This document shows positions 47,126 through 55,408 of a stretch of 64,000 nt of DNA, in pieces; position 1 is the first letter of the stretch, and each line of letters starts with the position of its first letter. The notes under the pieces are model-generated. The model had not been told where the DNA came from. It saw only the letters and a list, made by a program, of their open reading frames with translations, and made no database searches. This stretch comes from Runella sp. MFBS21 (GTDB taxonomy: Bacteria > Bacteroidota > Bacteroidia > Cytophagales > Spirosomataceae). The stretch covers positions 227,744-291,743 of the forward strand of contig NZ_JARNTW010000002.1 of the NCBI RefSeq assembly GCF_029433105.1, written 5' to 3'. The position numbers were made by a program, and so were the translations under genes.

Positions 47126-47189
47126 AAAAAACCTTCTGATTGGTGTTTGAGTAAAGATTGGCCCTCAAATATCAATTAGAAGGTTTTTT
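47126..47189 (+). terminator. long hairpin, probable terminator after ferredoxin
   Basis: A 26-bp stem of AAAAAACCTTCTGATTGGTG.. (47126-47151) and its complement (47164-47189) with three G-T wobbles and a 12-base loop. It ends in TTTTTTA on the plus strand, 60 bp after the ferredoxin stop. It is longer than most terminators and may be a small mobile-element relic. Confidence 0.7.
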
Positions 47190-47235
47190 ATGCTTGTCAA
47201 AGCTATCTTTTTATGAATATTCTTCCCTTGAGTTA

Positions 47236-47358
47236 TTGTTTGACTTCTCCGAAGTCGTTTGTTTATTGTGGATACGTGTTAGCTACAAACGTTGGACCTC
47301 TCCGAGGCAGAATGGAAGAAAGGTGTTTTGGAAGAAGAGCTTCGGAGAAGTCAAACAA
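47236..47358. repeat. exact 19-bp inverted repeat in gene-free region
   Basis: TTGTTTGACTTCTCCGAAG (47236-47254) is repeated in exact inverted form at 47340-47358, with 85 bp between. It lies in the gene-free stretch 47064-47721, which besides this holds only the hairpin at 47126 and the promoter at 47634. No mraZ, which usually precedes rsmH, is present. Confidence 0.88.
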
Positions 47359-47633
47359 AAATCTTTTGATAACAAATTTTGAGCTTCTGATTCTATCTGG
47401 TATATGTTAGCTCTTACGCTTTCTAACCTTCGGGATAATTCTTTGATAAAAAACAGTTCTTATAAGTCTTTCTTTTTGAAGTAGTTTTAAAATTTTCCCT
47501 GAAAAAGAAAAAATACCTATCTTAGAGTTGAGACGAAATTTCTATCTTTGTCATACGAGAATATACTGTCGTTACCCCTTTGAAAATACAATCAATTGCC
47601 CGTTCGTCGTTAATTTGACGAATACTACCCTCC

Positions 47634-47659
47634 TTGTCTCGTCAAGTTCGTTATTTTTG
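47634..47659 (+). promoter_or_regulatory. possible promoter of rsmH operon
   Basis: TATTTTTG (47652-47659) matches the -7 consensus, and the only TTG nearby (47634-47636) is 15 bp away, shorter than the normal spacing. The start codon is 62 bp downstream. Confidence 0.35.
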
Positions 47660-47721
47660 CACGCCCCAAGCCGCAAGGTGAGGCGTTGTTTGAAATTGAC
47701 AGAGTAATATTAATCTAAAAA

Positions 47722-48624
47722 ATGTATCATAATCCGGTATTATTGGACGCCTGTGTAGATGGGTTAAATATTCATCCAGAAGGTATCTATGTGGATGTCA
47801 CTTTTGGAGGGGGAGGCCACTCAAAGGCTATTTTATCTCGTCTTGGTGATAAGGGTCGTTTGTTTGGTTTTGATCAAGACCCAGATGCTAAGCTCAATGC
47901 GCAGGCTATTGATGATAAGCGTCTTACGTTTGTGGATGCCAATTTTCGATTGCTTCAAAAATACCTCCGCCTGTACGGAGTGAGGCAAGTAGATGGGATT
48001 TTGGGAGACTTGGGGGTGTCGTCGCATCAGTTTGATACGCCCGAGCGCGGTTTTTCGACGCGATTTGATGCCCAACTTGATATGCGCATGAATCCGCGTG
48101 GTGGACTCAGTGCGCGCGAATTGGTAAATACTTATTCGGCAGAAGAACTACATCGGATATTTGGGATGTATGGTGAGCTACAAAATGCCAAAACCGCTGC
48201 CGCAGCGATTGTGGCAGCAAGAGCCAATCAGCCCATCGAAACGGTCAATGAGTTGAAGCAAAGCTTACAGCGCTATGCTCCTCGTGGTAAAGAAAACAAA
48301 TATTTTGCTCAGGTATTTCAGGCATTGCGCATAGAGGTAAACGATGAAATGGGAGCTTTGCAAGAATTTTTGACCCAAGCTGCCGAAGTCCTCAAACCTT
48401 CAGGAAGATTGGTAGTGATGTCTTATCATTCTTTGGAAGACCGATTGGTGAAAAATTTTATCGGAAAAGGAAAATTTTATGGAGAAGTGGAAAAAGACCT
48501 GTTTGGCAATGACCTCAAACCGCTTCAATCCATCACTCGTAAGCCCATCGAAGCTTCGCCAGAGGAGATTACCCAAAACTCACGGGCGCGAAGTGCTAAA
48601 CTGCGGATTGCCGAAAAATTATAA
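47722..48624 (+). CDS. rsmH: 16S rRNA (cytosine-1402-N4)-methyltransferase
   Basis: 300 residues. YHNPVLLDACVDGLNIHPEG, VDVTFGGGGHSKAIL (SAM loop), FGFDQDPDA, GILGDLGVSSHQFD, and the late SYHSLEDRLVKNF are family signatures. It methylates C1402 of 16S rRNA. It is the first gene of the division cluster here, with ftsL and ftsI following on the same strand after 46 bp and 29 bp gaps. mraZ is missing. Confidence 0.96.
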   Translation: MYHNPVLLDACVDGLNIHPEGIYVDVTFGGGGHSKAILSRLGDKGRLFGFDQDPDAKLNAQAIDDKRLTFVDANFRLLQKYLRLYGVRQVDGILGDLGVSSHQFDTPERGFSTRFDAQLDMRMNPRGGLSARELVNTYSAEELHRIFGMYGELQNAKTAAAAIVAARANQPIETVNELKQSLQRYAPRGKENKYFAQVFQALRIEVNDEMGALQEFLTQAAEVLKPSGRLVVMSYHSLEDRLVKNFIGKGKFYGEVEKDLFGNDLKPLQSITRKPIEASPEEITQNSRARSAKLRIAEKL

Positions 48625-48670
48625 ATTTAAAATAAACATTACTCTAACCCTTTTTTAAACACTCAAGCAT

Positions 48671-49054
48671 ATGGCTGTCAACGTATTAAATGCGCAAAAG
48701 AAACCCCGCAAGACGAGTGCTAACAATAGCAAGGTACTGACTTGGGTAGGTCAGTGGTTTAATGTGGAAAAACTGATTGGCGGTAAAGAATTTCCGGTTC
48801 ATTATTTAGACCGCGCTCTATTTTTACTAGGATTGGGGTTAGTGGTTATATTTTGTCGTATCAATGCTGAGCGCCAAATGCGACACATGCGCAAAGCGAA
48901 TGAAGAAGTCAATAACCTTCGTGCTGCTTACACCATTTTGAAAGCAAATTATATGAAAATGGGAAAACAGTCAGAACTAGCTCCCAAAGTCGAAAAGCTT
49001 GGCCTCAAAGAAAGCCGCATTACTCCGCAGAGAATTGAGGTCAAAAACCCTTAG
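48671..49054 (+). CDS. ftsL: FtsL-like cell division protein
   Basis: 127 residues. A basic cytosolic tail (1-48), one membrane helix (about 48-64, ALFLLGLGLVVIFC), and a periplasmic coiled coil (AERQMRHMRKANEEVNNLRAAYTILK). Size, topology and position between rsmH and ftsI identify it as FtsL, which bridges FtsQ, FtsB and FtsI at the septum. Sequence conservation is low, so the name rests mainly on context. Confidence 0.85.
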   Translation: MAVNVLNAQKKPRKTSANNSKVLTWVGQWFNVEKLIGGKEFPVHYLDRALFLLGLGLVVIFCRINAERQMRHMRKANEEVNNLRAAYTILKANYMKMGKQSELAPKVEKLGLKESRITPQRIEVKNP

Positions 49055-49083
49055 AGATTATAAAAATTTAGCTGCCTTAACCC

Positions 49084-51279
49084 ATGATAAAGAGACCTAA
49101 AAACATCAGAGACGACATTTTGCAGCGCTCATGGCTCATTACGGCGGGCCTTATAGCACTAGGAGTTTTTGTGATTTATCGGATATTTTATATCCAACAT
49201 TATGCTCTTTATAAAGGCAAACCTTGGATAGATTATATGTCAAAGACGGTCAGGATTGATACCATTCCGGCCATGAGAGGCAATATCTACTCCAATGATG
49301 GTAGCTTGATTGCTACTTCTTTGCCCTATTTTGAAGTATCTATCGACCCTTCGGTTGCAGATAGCACCTATTTCTATACCAGAGTAGATTCCTTGGCTAC
49401 TCTTTTTGCAAGTACTTTTAAGCAAAAAAGTAAAGAGGAATATCGCCGCGAATTGGTTTTTGCGCGGCATGAGTATGAGAAAAATGCTAGAAAAGGCAAT
49501 CGAAATATCCGTTTGCTCAAGCGTAAAATTACTTACCGAGAATATGACATCATTCTCAACCAAACCTTTAAAGCTTATCGTATCACCAAAGAAGGTAAAC
49601 AAGAACCCGTTTCTTGGAATGGGTGGCCATTTTTCAGAAGATTTGCTTCTACAGGACGTAGCAAAGGAGGCAAGCTTACCATTTCTTATGAAAGATATAA
49701 TCCTTTTGGCTCTCTAGCAGAGCGTACCATTGGGTATCTTGATAGAGGTACTAGACGGGGGCTAGTGGGCATTGAAGCGAGCTTTGACAAAAAACTTGCT
49801 GGATCGCCAGGGGTAGGCCTTTTTAGAGTGCTGGACGATCAAACTTTCATGCCCAACGAAGATGATGCAGGCTTGCAACCTATCAATGGCTATGATTTGT
49901 ATACTACGCTAGACGTTAATTTTCAGGATATTGCCGAGACTGCCCTCCGAAATACCCTTCAACGCTACAAGGCTTCGCATGGTTGTGTAATTGTGATGGA
50001 AGTACAAACGGGCGAAATCAGAGCCATTGCGAATCTATCCAGATACGGCGATTCGACTTACCGCGAAACCTACAATCACGCATTGGCAGGACGTGCCAAT
50101 CCAGGTTCTACTTTTAAGTTGGCTACTATGCTAGCGGGCTTTGAGGAGGGATTGCCGTTACAAAAAATGTATCATACAGGTGATGGGATAGCCAAATATA
50201 GTACTGCTACGATCAGAGATACCAAACGAACCGGTCATGGCAGTATTACGGCACAGCAAGTGTTTGAAAAATCCTCAAACGTGGGAGTACACTTGATCAT
50301 GAAAGATTATTTTTATGCCAATCCTGCCAAATACTTAGGGTATCTCAAGCGCTTTCATTTACGGGAAGGCACTCAAATTCAGATGCTGGGCGAGCCGATT
50401 CCGAAGGTGCGCACTCCTTCCGATAAGTTGTGGAGTAAAACTTCATTGACTTATATGAGTTATGGATATGAATCTGAACTGACACCCTTGCAGATGTTGG
50501 CTTTTTACAATGCTATCGCCAATGATGGCTATTGGGTAAAGCCGATTTTGGTGAAGCAAATAAAGCAGGCCGATGAGATTGTTCAGGAGATTTTGCCCAC
50601 CCAAAGTGCCGAAAAAATAGCGGCTGAAAATTCGCTTCGTAAAGCAAGACTTATCTTGGAAGGGGTAGTGGAGAGAGGTACGGCTACCAATATCCGTAAC
50701 CCAAACTGCAAAATTGCGGGTAAGACAGGTACAGCTCAAAAGCTCGTCAATGGACGCTACGTGCCAGGACTTTATAATACTTCTTTTATAGGGTATTTTC
50801 CTGCTAATGCCCCCAGATATACTTGTCTAGTGATGGTAGATAGTCCGCGTGGATTTAGTATGGAACAATTGTATGCAGGAAGTGTGGCCGCTCCAGTTTT
50901 CAAAGAAGTGGCTGACCGCATTATTGGATACGATATTACGATGCATCCGCCTTTGACCAACAAAAAAAATAAAACCTCAGAAATGTCGCGTCAGCTGCGA
51001 GCGGGGCATGCTGAAGACTTAAGGATTATTTCGGAAGAAATGGACATAGAATCGCCAGTCAATGTAGACGGGTGGGTCGAAGCCAAAAAAGCGAGTGAGG
51101 GCTTGAAATGGGAAAATCGTGATGCAGATCCCAATAAGCTCCCAAATTTGAAAGGAATGACGTTGCGAGATGCCCTCTATTTATTAGAAAATCATGGTTT
51201 TAAGGTAAAATACCAAGGTAAAGGCAAGGTAGCTTCCTATGAATATAAACAGGGTTTTTATCATCTCATTCTCACCTAA
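49084..51279 (+). CDS. ftsI: division-specific transpeptidase, penicillin-binding protein 3 (FtsI)
   Basis: 731 residues. A membrane anchor (about 17-36), a PBP dimer domain starting IPAMRGNIYSNDGSL, and the transpeptidase domain with S342-T-F-K345 (acylated serine), S397-S-N and K547-T-G-T. The C-terminal part is PASTA-like (LPNLKGMTLRDALYLLENHGFKV) but ends abruptly after GKVASYEYKQGFYHLILT, shorter than a full PASTA domain. A terminator follows 20 bp later, and murE, expected next, is absent. It cross-links septal peptidoglycan with FtsW. Confidence 0.95.
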   Translation: MIKRPKNIRDDILQRSWLITAGLIALGVFVIYRIFYIQHYALYKGKPWIDYMSKTVRIDTIPAMRGNIYSNDGSLIATSLPYFEVSIDPSVADSTYFYTRVDSLATLFASTFKQKSKEEYRRELVFARHEYEKNARKGNRNIRLLKRKITYREYDIILNQTFKAYRITKEGKQEPVSWNGWPFFRRFASTGRSKGGKLTISYERYNPFGSLAERTIGYLDRGTRRGLVGIEASFDKKLAGSPGVGLFRVLDDQTFMPNEDDAGLQPINGYDLYTTLDVNFQDIAETALRNTLQRYKASHGCVIVMEVQTGEIRAIANLSRYGDSTYRETYNHALAGRANPGSTFKLATMLAGFEEGLPLQKMYHTGDGIAKYSTATIRDTKRTGHGSITAQQVFEKSSNVGVHLIMKDYFYANPAKYLGYLKRFHLREGTQIQMLGEPIPKVRTPSDKLWSKTSLTYMSYGYESELTPLQMLAFYNAIANDGYWVKPILVKQIKQADEIVQEILPTQSAEKIAAENSLRKARLILEGVVERGTATNIRNPNCKIAGKTGTAQKLVNGRYVPGLYNTSFIGYFPANAPRYTCLVMVDSPRGFSMEQLYAGSVAAPVFKEVADRIIGYDITMHPPLTNKKNKTSEMSRQLRAGHAEDLRIISEEMDIESPVNVDGWVEAKKASEGLKWENRDADPNKLPNLKGMTLRDALYLLENHGFKVKYQGKGKVASYEYKQGFYHLILT

Positions 51280-51299
51280 AAGTAGCTATAAAGTTGATA

Positions 51300-51324
51300 A
51301 AAGGGGGCTTGAAAAGCCCCCTTT
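51300..51324. terminator. bidirectional terminator after ftsI
   Basis: AAAGGGGGCTT and AAGCCCCCTTT form a perfect stem around GAA, with T-rich flank on the plus strand. It lies 20 bp after the ftsI stop and 5 bp before the end of the minus-strand isomerase gene, serving both. Confidence 0.93.
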
Positions 51325-51328
51325 GCTT

Positions 51329-52201
51329 TTATCCCCATTTTGCTTTTTGGATATTCTCCATGCTTATTTTGACACTTTCGAGGGGAGGGCGTTTGCATAC
51401 GTCTTGTTCTACAAAATAATGTTTAAGCCCTGCTTTCTTGGCGTGTTTAAACAACACCCCGAAGTCAATACTGCCTAATCCTACTTCGGCAAACTCTTTT
51501 TCGGGCGTGTTGGCCATATCTTTGAGGTGCCAAAGTGGGAAACGTCCAGGATAATTATTGAAATATTCGACCGCCTGCTCGTTGGCTTTGGCTACCCAGT
51601 ACAAATCAATTTCCATGAGGATGTTGGTATTTTTTAACAACAAATCATAAGGTTTTTGACCGTCTACTTTCTGGGTAAACTCAAAATCATGGTTGTGGTA
51701 GCCAAATCCCAGTCCTGCTTTTTTTGTAACTTCTTGGCCTTTGTTGAGTTGATCGATGAGTTGTTTATAATCTTCAGGTTTGCGCTCATCGTCAAATAGA
51801 TAGGCAATGACGGCGTATTTTTGTCCGATAGCTGCGGCATCATCTACTACTTTTTCCCAGTTTCTGATGAGTCCATCTGCATTGGCCATGGCTTTGCTTC
51901 GACCTGTAAGATAGTGACCACTGATAGCTTCTAAGCCATTGTCTTTTAAGATTTTGAGGTACTCGGAGGGAGTCTTACCAAAAAACTTCCCTTGTCCATA
52001 CCCAAAGTTTTCTACTTTTTTGTACCCTAGTTTGGCTACTTCGGCCAATATTTTTTCGATGCCTTCTTTTTGGATGTCGTTACGAAGTGTATAAAGCTGT
52101 AGCCCTACCGACTTGGCGTTGGGATTGGCTTGCGCCTGAATGCCGAGCAGTGCCAATGCACTCATGCTAGCAGTTTGTTGTAGGAAGATTCTACGGTTCA
52201 T
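51329..52201 (-). CDS. Tat-exported sugar phosphate isomerase/epimerase-like protein
   Basis: 290 residues, xylose-isomerase-like TIM-barrel. The N terminus NRRIFLQQTASMSALALLG is a twin-arginine signal. Barrel segments include GLQLYTLRNDI, LEAISGHYL, GFGYHNHDFEF, MEIDLYWVAKA and PLWHLKDM, with the metal-binding His, Glu and Asp residues at the expected strands. The substrate is unknown. Such proteins in Bacteroidota often act on oxidised sugars. It lies convergent to ftsI. Confidence 0.88.
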   Translation of the reverse strand: MNRRIFLQQTASMSALALLGIQAQANPNAKSVGLQLYTLRNDIQKEGIEKILAEVAKLGYKKVENFGYGQGKFFGKTPSEYLKILKDNGLEAISGHYLTGRSKAMANADGLIRNWEKVVDDAAAIGQKYAVIAYLFDDERKPEDYKQLIDQLNKGQEVTKKAGLGFGYHNHDFEFTQKVDGQKPYDLLLKNTNILMEIDLYWVAKANEQAVEYFNNYPGRFPLWHLKDMANTPEKEFAEVGLGSIDFGVLFKHAKKAGLKHYFVEQDVCKRPPLESVKISMENIQKAKWG

Positions 52202-52315
52202 TGGTGGTAATTTAAGGGATTGATAAATAGGTTAATAAATGAAAAATGAAACAAAGGGGAGCTGAAAAACCTGGTTTTGGAAAAAGAGACTACACCTCGC
52301 TACTCCTGTCGGACA

Positions 52316-52341
52316 CAAATGTAACTAGAATGTATTTGCAA
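52316..52341 (-). promoter_or_regulatory. possible promoter of the isomerase gene
   Basis: On the minus strand TTG (52341-52339), a 15-bp spacer and TACATTTG (52323-52316) lie about 115 bp before the ATG. The spacing is short. The remainder of the 454-bp stretch 52202-52655 shows no gene or clear repeat. Confidence 0.4.
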
Positions 52342-52655
52342 CATAACAGTTTTTTGTAGTCTTTATTTTAGTTAGGTGCATGCAAGTATATGAAGGAAAA
52401 CAGATGGAAGCGGAAAGTTTGAGACGTAAAAAAATAGTATAATGGAAAAAATGCGAACTTAGTATAACTAATAATAACTTGCCCAAGTGGTGATTAGGTC
52501 GAAATGTAGTATTAACTTTTCGACCCAAAGCATGTAAGCTAAATAGTTTTAAGCAATGATTATTTGGAACAAAAAGAAAACAGCATCAAGATGCAACATC
52601 TCGCATCGAAAGCACATCTTTTAGAAAAACAAAACTACAACCGACATAAAAAACC

Positions 52656-53393
52656 ATGAAAACTAGTCCTTTTATCCGCTTCTCTTCCCTGGTCTTTGCC
52701 AGTATTTTTATGCTGTTTGCGTGCTCTTTTTCTTCCGAAAACACCAACTATACCCAAGATGACGAGCGTACTTCGCGTACTTTAAATCACAAGGGATTTG
52801 ACCGCCTATCGCTTGGAAGTGCCTTTGAAATCATCGTCACCAAAGGCAACTATTCCGTCAAACTCGAAGGCCGCCGCCAAGACCTCGACGATTTGGAATC
52901 GGCCGTAGTAGGCGACAAACTTCGAATTCGCTACAAAGATTCTTTTAATTGGAACCGTAACCGCAAAAAAGTAACCGTTACGATTTCGATGCCTACTCTC
53001 AAAGGCCTTGACCTCTCAGGTGCTACCAATTCAAGAGTATCAGGATTCAATGATTTAGGAACCCTCGATTTGGATATTTCGGGAGCGTCTAAGTCTGATA
53101 TTCAGGTGAAAGCCCAAAAAATCATCATGGATATTTCGGGAGCCTCTACTATCACCTTGGTAGGGTCGGCGCAACGTTTAGAAGGTGAGATTTCGGGTGC
53201 TACTTCGTTGAGAGCGTATGATTTTCCGGTGAAAGAAGCGATTTTGGATGTATCGGGCGCAAGCAGTATTCGAGTGAGTGTCAATGGTAAACTCGACGTA
53301 GAAGCAAGTGGCGCTAGCAATGTGCGCTATCGTGGTACGGCTTCTGTCCGCTCTAATACCTCAGGCGCAAGCTCTGTAAGAAGCGAATCATAG
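52656..53393 (+). CDS. DUF2807 (head GIN domain) lipoprotein
   Basis: 245 residues. Signal peptide with lipobox (MLFAC, cysteine 23). The mature part is a repetitive right-handed beta-helix with seven or more copies of a D/E-SGAS motif (LDLSGATNS, LDISGASKS, MDISGASTI, GEISGATSL, LDVSGASSI, VEASGASNV, SNTSGASSV). DUF2807 proteins are common in Bacteroidota near two-component systems. Their role is unknown, possibly surface-exposed adhesion or signalling. It converges with the response regulator at 53445. Confidence 0.9.
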   Translation: MKTSPFIRFSSLVFASIFMLFACSFSSENTNYTQDDERTSRTLNHKGFDRLSLGSAFEIIVTKGNYSVKLEGRRQDLDDLESAVVGDKLRIRYKDSFNWNRNRKKVTVTISMPTLKGLDLSGATNSRVSGFNDLGTLDLDISGASKSDIQVKAQKIIMDISGASTITLVGSAQRLEGEISGATSLRAYDFPVKEAILDVSGASSIRVSVNGKLDVEASGASNVRYRGTASVRSNTSGASSVRSES

Positions 53394-53399
53394 GTCCAC

Positions 53400-53438
53400 A
53401 ACGCAGTTAGCGCTCAAAGCGCTGACTGCGTTTAAGTT
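53400..53438. terminator. bidirectional terminator between DUF2807 gene and response regulator
   Basis: A 15-bp stem, AACGCAGTTAGCGCT and AGCGCTGACTGCGTT (one G-T wobble), around CAA. TTTAAGTTTT follows on the plus strand. It lies 7 bp after the DUF2807 stop. Confidence 0.85.
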
Positions 53439-53444
53439 TTACTT

Positions 53445-54206
53445 CTAGCGGTCAATCCAACGTTTAAAAACCGGCGCTTTTTCGCGGCTTATTTCTACTT
53501 CGGGCACATGCTGATTTTTTAGTTTTACATACAACTTCCCTGAGGTATCTCCTTTATAACTTTCAATGGCACGTTGATTAATGATTTGGCGACGTCCTGC
53601 CCTGAAAAACTCCGAAGGATTGAGAATATCTTCGATTTCGTCGAGGGTATTTTGCTCAGCTACGTATTTTTGCCCGTCGTGGGTTACTACATAAATTACT
53701 TGATCCAGATAAAACACATCAATATCGCTGAGCATAATCGGCAACGACGCATTTCGGTGTTGCACAATGAGTTTTTCTTTATAGACTCTATTTTGGTGAG
53801 AAGGGTGATTGACGAGCGATTGTAATAATTCGTTGGAAATAGTGTTGTTTTTTTGGATTGCTTTAAATTTCTCTAAAGCACGGATAAGATCCTCTTCATC
53901 AATAGGTTTTAGTAAATAATCAATACCGTTTACCTTGAATGCTTTGATGGCGTATTCGTCGTAGGCAGTGGCAAATATGATGGGGCATTTGATGTCGAAA
54001 TAGTTGAACAAATCAAAGCTGATGCCGTCTGAAAGCTGAATATCCATAAACAACAAATCAGGCTCGGCGTTTTGCATAAACCACCTGCGAGCAGTTTTAA
54101 CACTGTGCAATATATCCAAAACTTCTACTTGGGGGGCGATATCCTTCAGCATTCGTTGGAGTTGTTCGGCGATGAGGATTTCGTCTTCAACAATTAAAAC
54201 TTTCAT
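53445..54206 (-). CDS. LytTR-family response regulator, partner of the globin-linked kinase
   Basis: 253 residues. Receiver with E7-D8, phosphoacceptor D55 (LLFMDIQLSD), and IDYLLKP. The C-terminal LytTR domain has IDVFYLDQVIYVVTHDGQKY and FFRAGRRQIINQRAI. It is encoded 24 bp after a sensorless histidine kinase in a globin-kinase-regulator unit. It likely relays the state of the globin to DNA (inference). Target promoters are unknown. It ends at the shared terminator at 53400. Confidence 0.94.
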   Translation of the reverse strand: MKVLIVEDEILIAEQLQRMLKDIAPQVEVLDILHSVKTARRWFMQNAEPDLLFMDIQLSDGISFDLFNYFDIKCPIIFATAYDEYAIKAFKVNGIDYLLKPIDEEDLIRALEKFKAIQKNNTISNELLQSLVNHPSHQNRVYKEKLIVQHRNASLPIMLSDIDVFYLDQVIYVVTHDGQKYVAEQNTLDEIEDILNPSEFFRAGRRQIINQRAIESYKGDTSGKLYVKLKNQHVPEVEISREKAPVFKRWIDR

Positions 54207-54230
54207 GATTAGAGTGTTGAGGGAGTGGTT

Positions 54231-54869
54231 CTAAGATTCTTTATTTAAAAGCGGAACAATGACCCTGAAAGTGCTTTCGGTTTGTTCGATAGTAAGTGGA
54301 ACTGTCGATAAATAATTATACAGATTTCCTAAGCTTTGGAGGGTTTCTTGCCGTTTGGCTTCTAAAATTTGTTTTTTCTGTAGGTTGTTTTCTATGACTA
54401 GTGCATATCCTGCTACTTCGATACTTATACAGAGTGGGGAGTCGGGATCGGTGATGTTGTGACGGGTGGCGTTTTCGACCAATATCTGCAAAACAGCTGG
54501 CACAATTTGCGCCTGAAGTACCTTCGAATTAGTATGAGCTTTGATGTGGATCTTTAGACCCTTTCCAAATCGCGTTTGTAACAAATCAGCATAGTCTCTA
54601 ATAAAGCTCAGTTCGTCGGTCAAAGTTACTAGAGGTGTGTCGCGGGTAGAAAGTATATAGCGATACACTCTCGTAAGCTGACTCAAAAACTTGACAGCAA
54701 GGCGCGGGTCACTATGAATGAGGCTCTCCAAAGTAGCGAGGCTATTGAAGAGAAAGTGAGGATTAAGTTGACTAATTAAATTCTGATACTTGACATCCGA
54801 ATTGATAGTCTCAAAAGAATACTCACGGGCCTTGCCGGGAGCGATAGGTATTTTGGCGCGGCGATTCAT
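54231..54869 (-). CDS. sensorless LytS-type histidine kinase
   Basis: 212 residues, soluble, without any membrane or input domain. LISQLNPHFLFNSLATLESL gives phosphoacceptor H38. PAVLQILVENATRHN is the ATP N-box. The G-boxes usual for this family are not recognisable (only ENNLQKKQ follows), as is also true of the kinase domain of the large protein at 55409, which it resembles closely. Its ATG follows the globin stop directly with no gap, so the two are translated together. The globin is the obvious candidate for its missing input domain. Confidence 0.88.
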   Translation of the reverse strand: MNRRAKIPIAPGKAREYSFETINSDVKYQNLISQLNPHFLFNSLATLESLIHSDPRLAVKFLSQLTRVYRYILSTRDTPLVTLTDELSFIRDYADLLQTRFGKGLKIHIKAHTNSKVLQAQIVPAVLQILVENATRHNITDPDSPLCISIEVAGYALVIENNLQKKQILEAKRQETLQSLGNLYNYLSTVPLTIEQTESTFRVIVPLLNKES

Positions 54870-55298
54870 TCAGGCGTCGGTTTTGGAGTAGGCCGCTTCT
54901 ATCATCACACTCGACATAAGTTGGTACACTTCTTCCCAAGCTTGGCGAATATCAGGCGTAAACTCATCTTTTAGGATTTCTTCCAATGTCCACATAAAAG
55001 ACTCACTTACTGCAGTATAATGCGAAGCCTCAACGCCATATTTGATATGTCTTTTGCCCAAATCCTGAAGGAGTGGTATGAGCTCATCAAGATTATCTAA
55101 TGAGCATACGGCAAAACTAATAACCTGAAAGAGTTTGATTCCTTGGGTTTGGAGATCACTTTTAAAGAGGGGCTTTACTTCGGGCAATATCTCAAATAAT
55201 CGTTGATAGAATAGCTGAGCGGCCCGTTCGGCACGGGGTACTACCCGAGCAAAGCTGGTTTGGATAAGCTTTTTTTGTGGGGGTTCGATATTATTCAT
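54870..55298 (-). CDS. single-domain globin
   Basis: 142 residues, globin fold of the flavohaemoglobin/Vitreoscilla type but with no reductase domain. Y31 (RAAQLFYQRLFEILP) fits the distal B10 tyrosine, and H84 (LGKRHIKYGVEASHY) the proximal haem-ligand histidine. EEVYQLMSSVMIEAAY is the C-terminal helix. It probably binds oxygen or nitric oxide. Its stop codon abuts the start codon of a sensorless kinase, and a promoter lies just upstream, so it heads a globin-kinase-regulator operon. A signalling rather than detoxifying role is inferred from this. Confidence 0.9.
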   Translation of the reverse strand: MNNIEPPQKKLIQTSFARVVPRAERAAQLFYQRLFEILPEVKPLFKSDLQTQGIKLFQVISFAVCSLDNLDELIPLLQDLGKRHIKYGVEASHYTAVSESFMWTLEEILKDEFTPDIRQAWEEVYQLMSSVMIEAAYSKTDA

Positions 55299-55317
55299 AG
55301 TTCTTTAAGGAGGTTCG

Positions 55318-55352
55318 CAAAGCTAACAAGAGGTAGAGAGGTCTTAAACAAA
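55318..55352 (-). promoter_or_regulatory. promoter of the globin-kinase-regulator unit
   Basis: On the minus strand TTTG (55352-55349), a 23-bp spacer and TAGCTTTG (55325-55318) match the Bacteroidota consensus. The globin ATG is 20 bp downstream, leaving a short leader. This indicates transcription independent of the large kinase upstream. Confidence 0.55.
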
Positions 55353-55408
55353 AAAACATTAAGTCGTTGGTTTTGTGAGTTATGTCTGCTAAACCAACGG
55401 CTAAGCCG

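Noticed and set aside
47158-47410. two short plus-strand frames in the gap before rsmH
   Set aside because: They overlap each other and the inverted repeats, with no protein-like composition.
52325-52528. 67-codon minus-strand frame between the isomerase and DUF2807 genes
   Set aside because: It overlaps the likely promoter, and the product has no recognisable feature.
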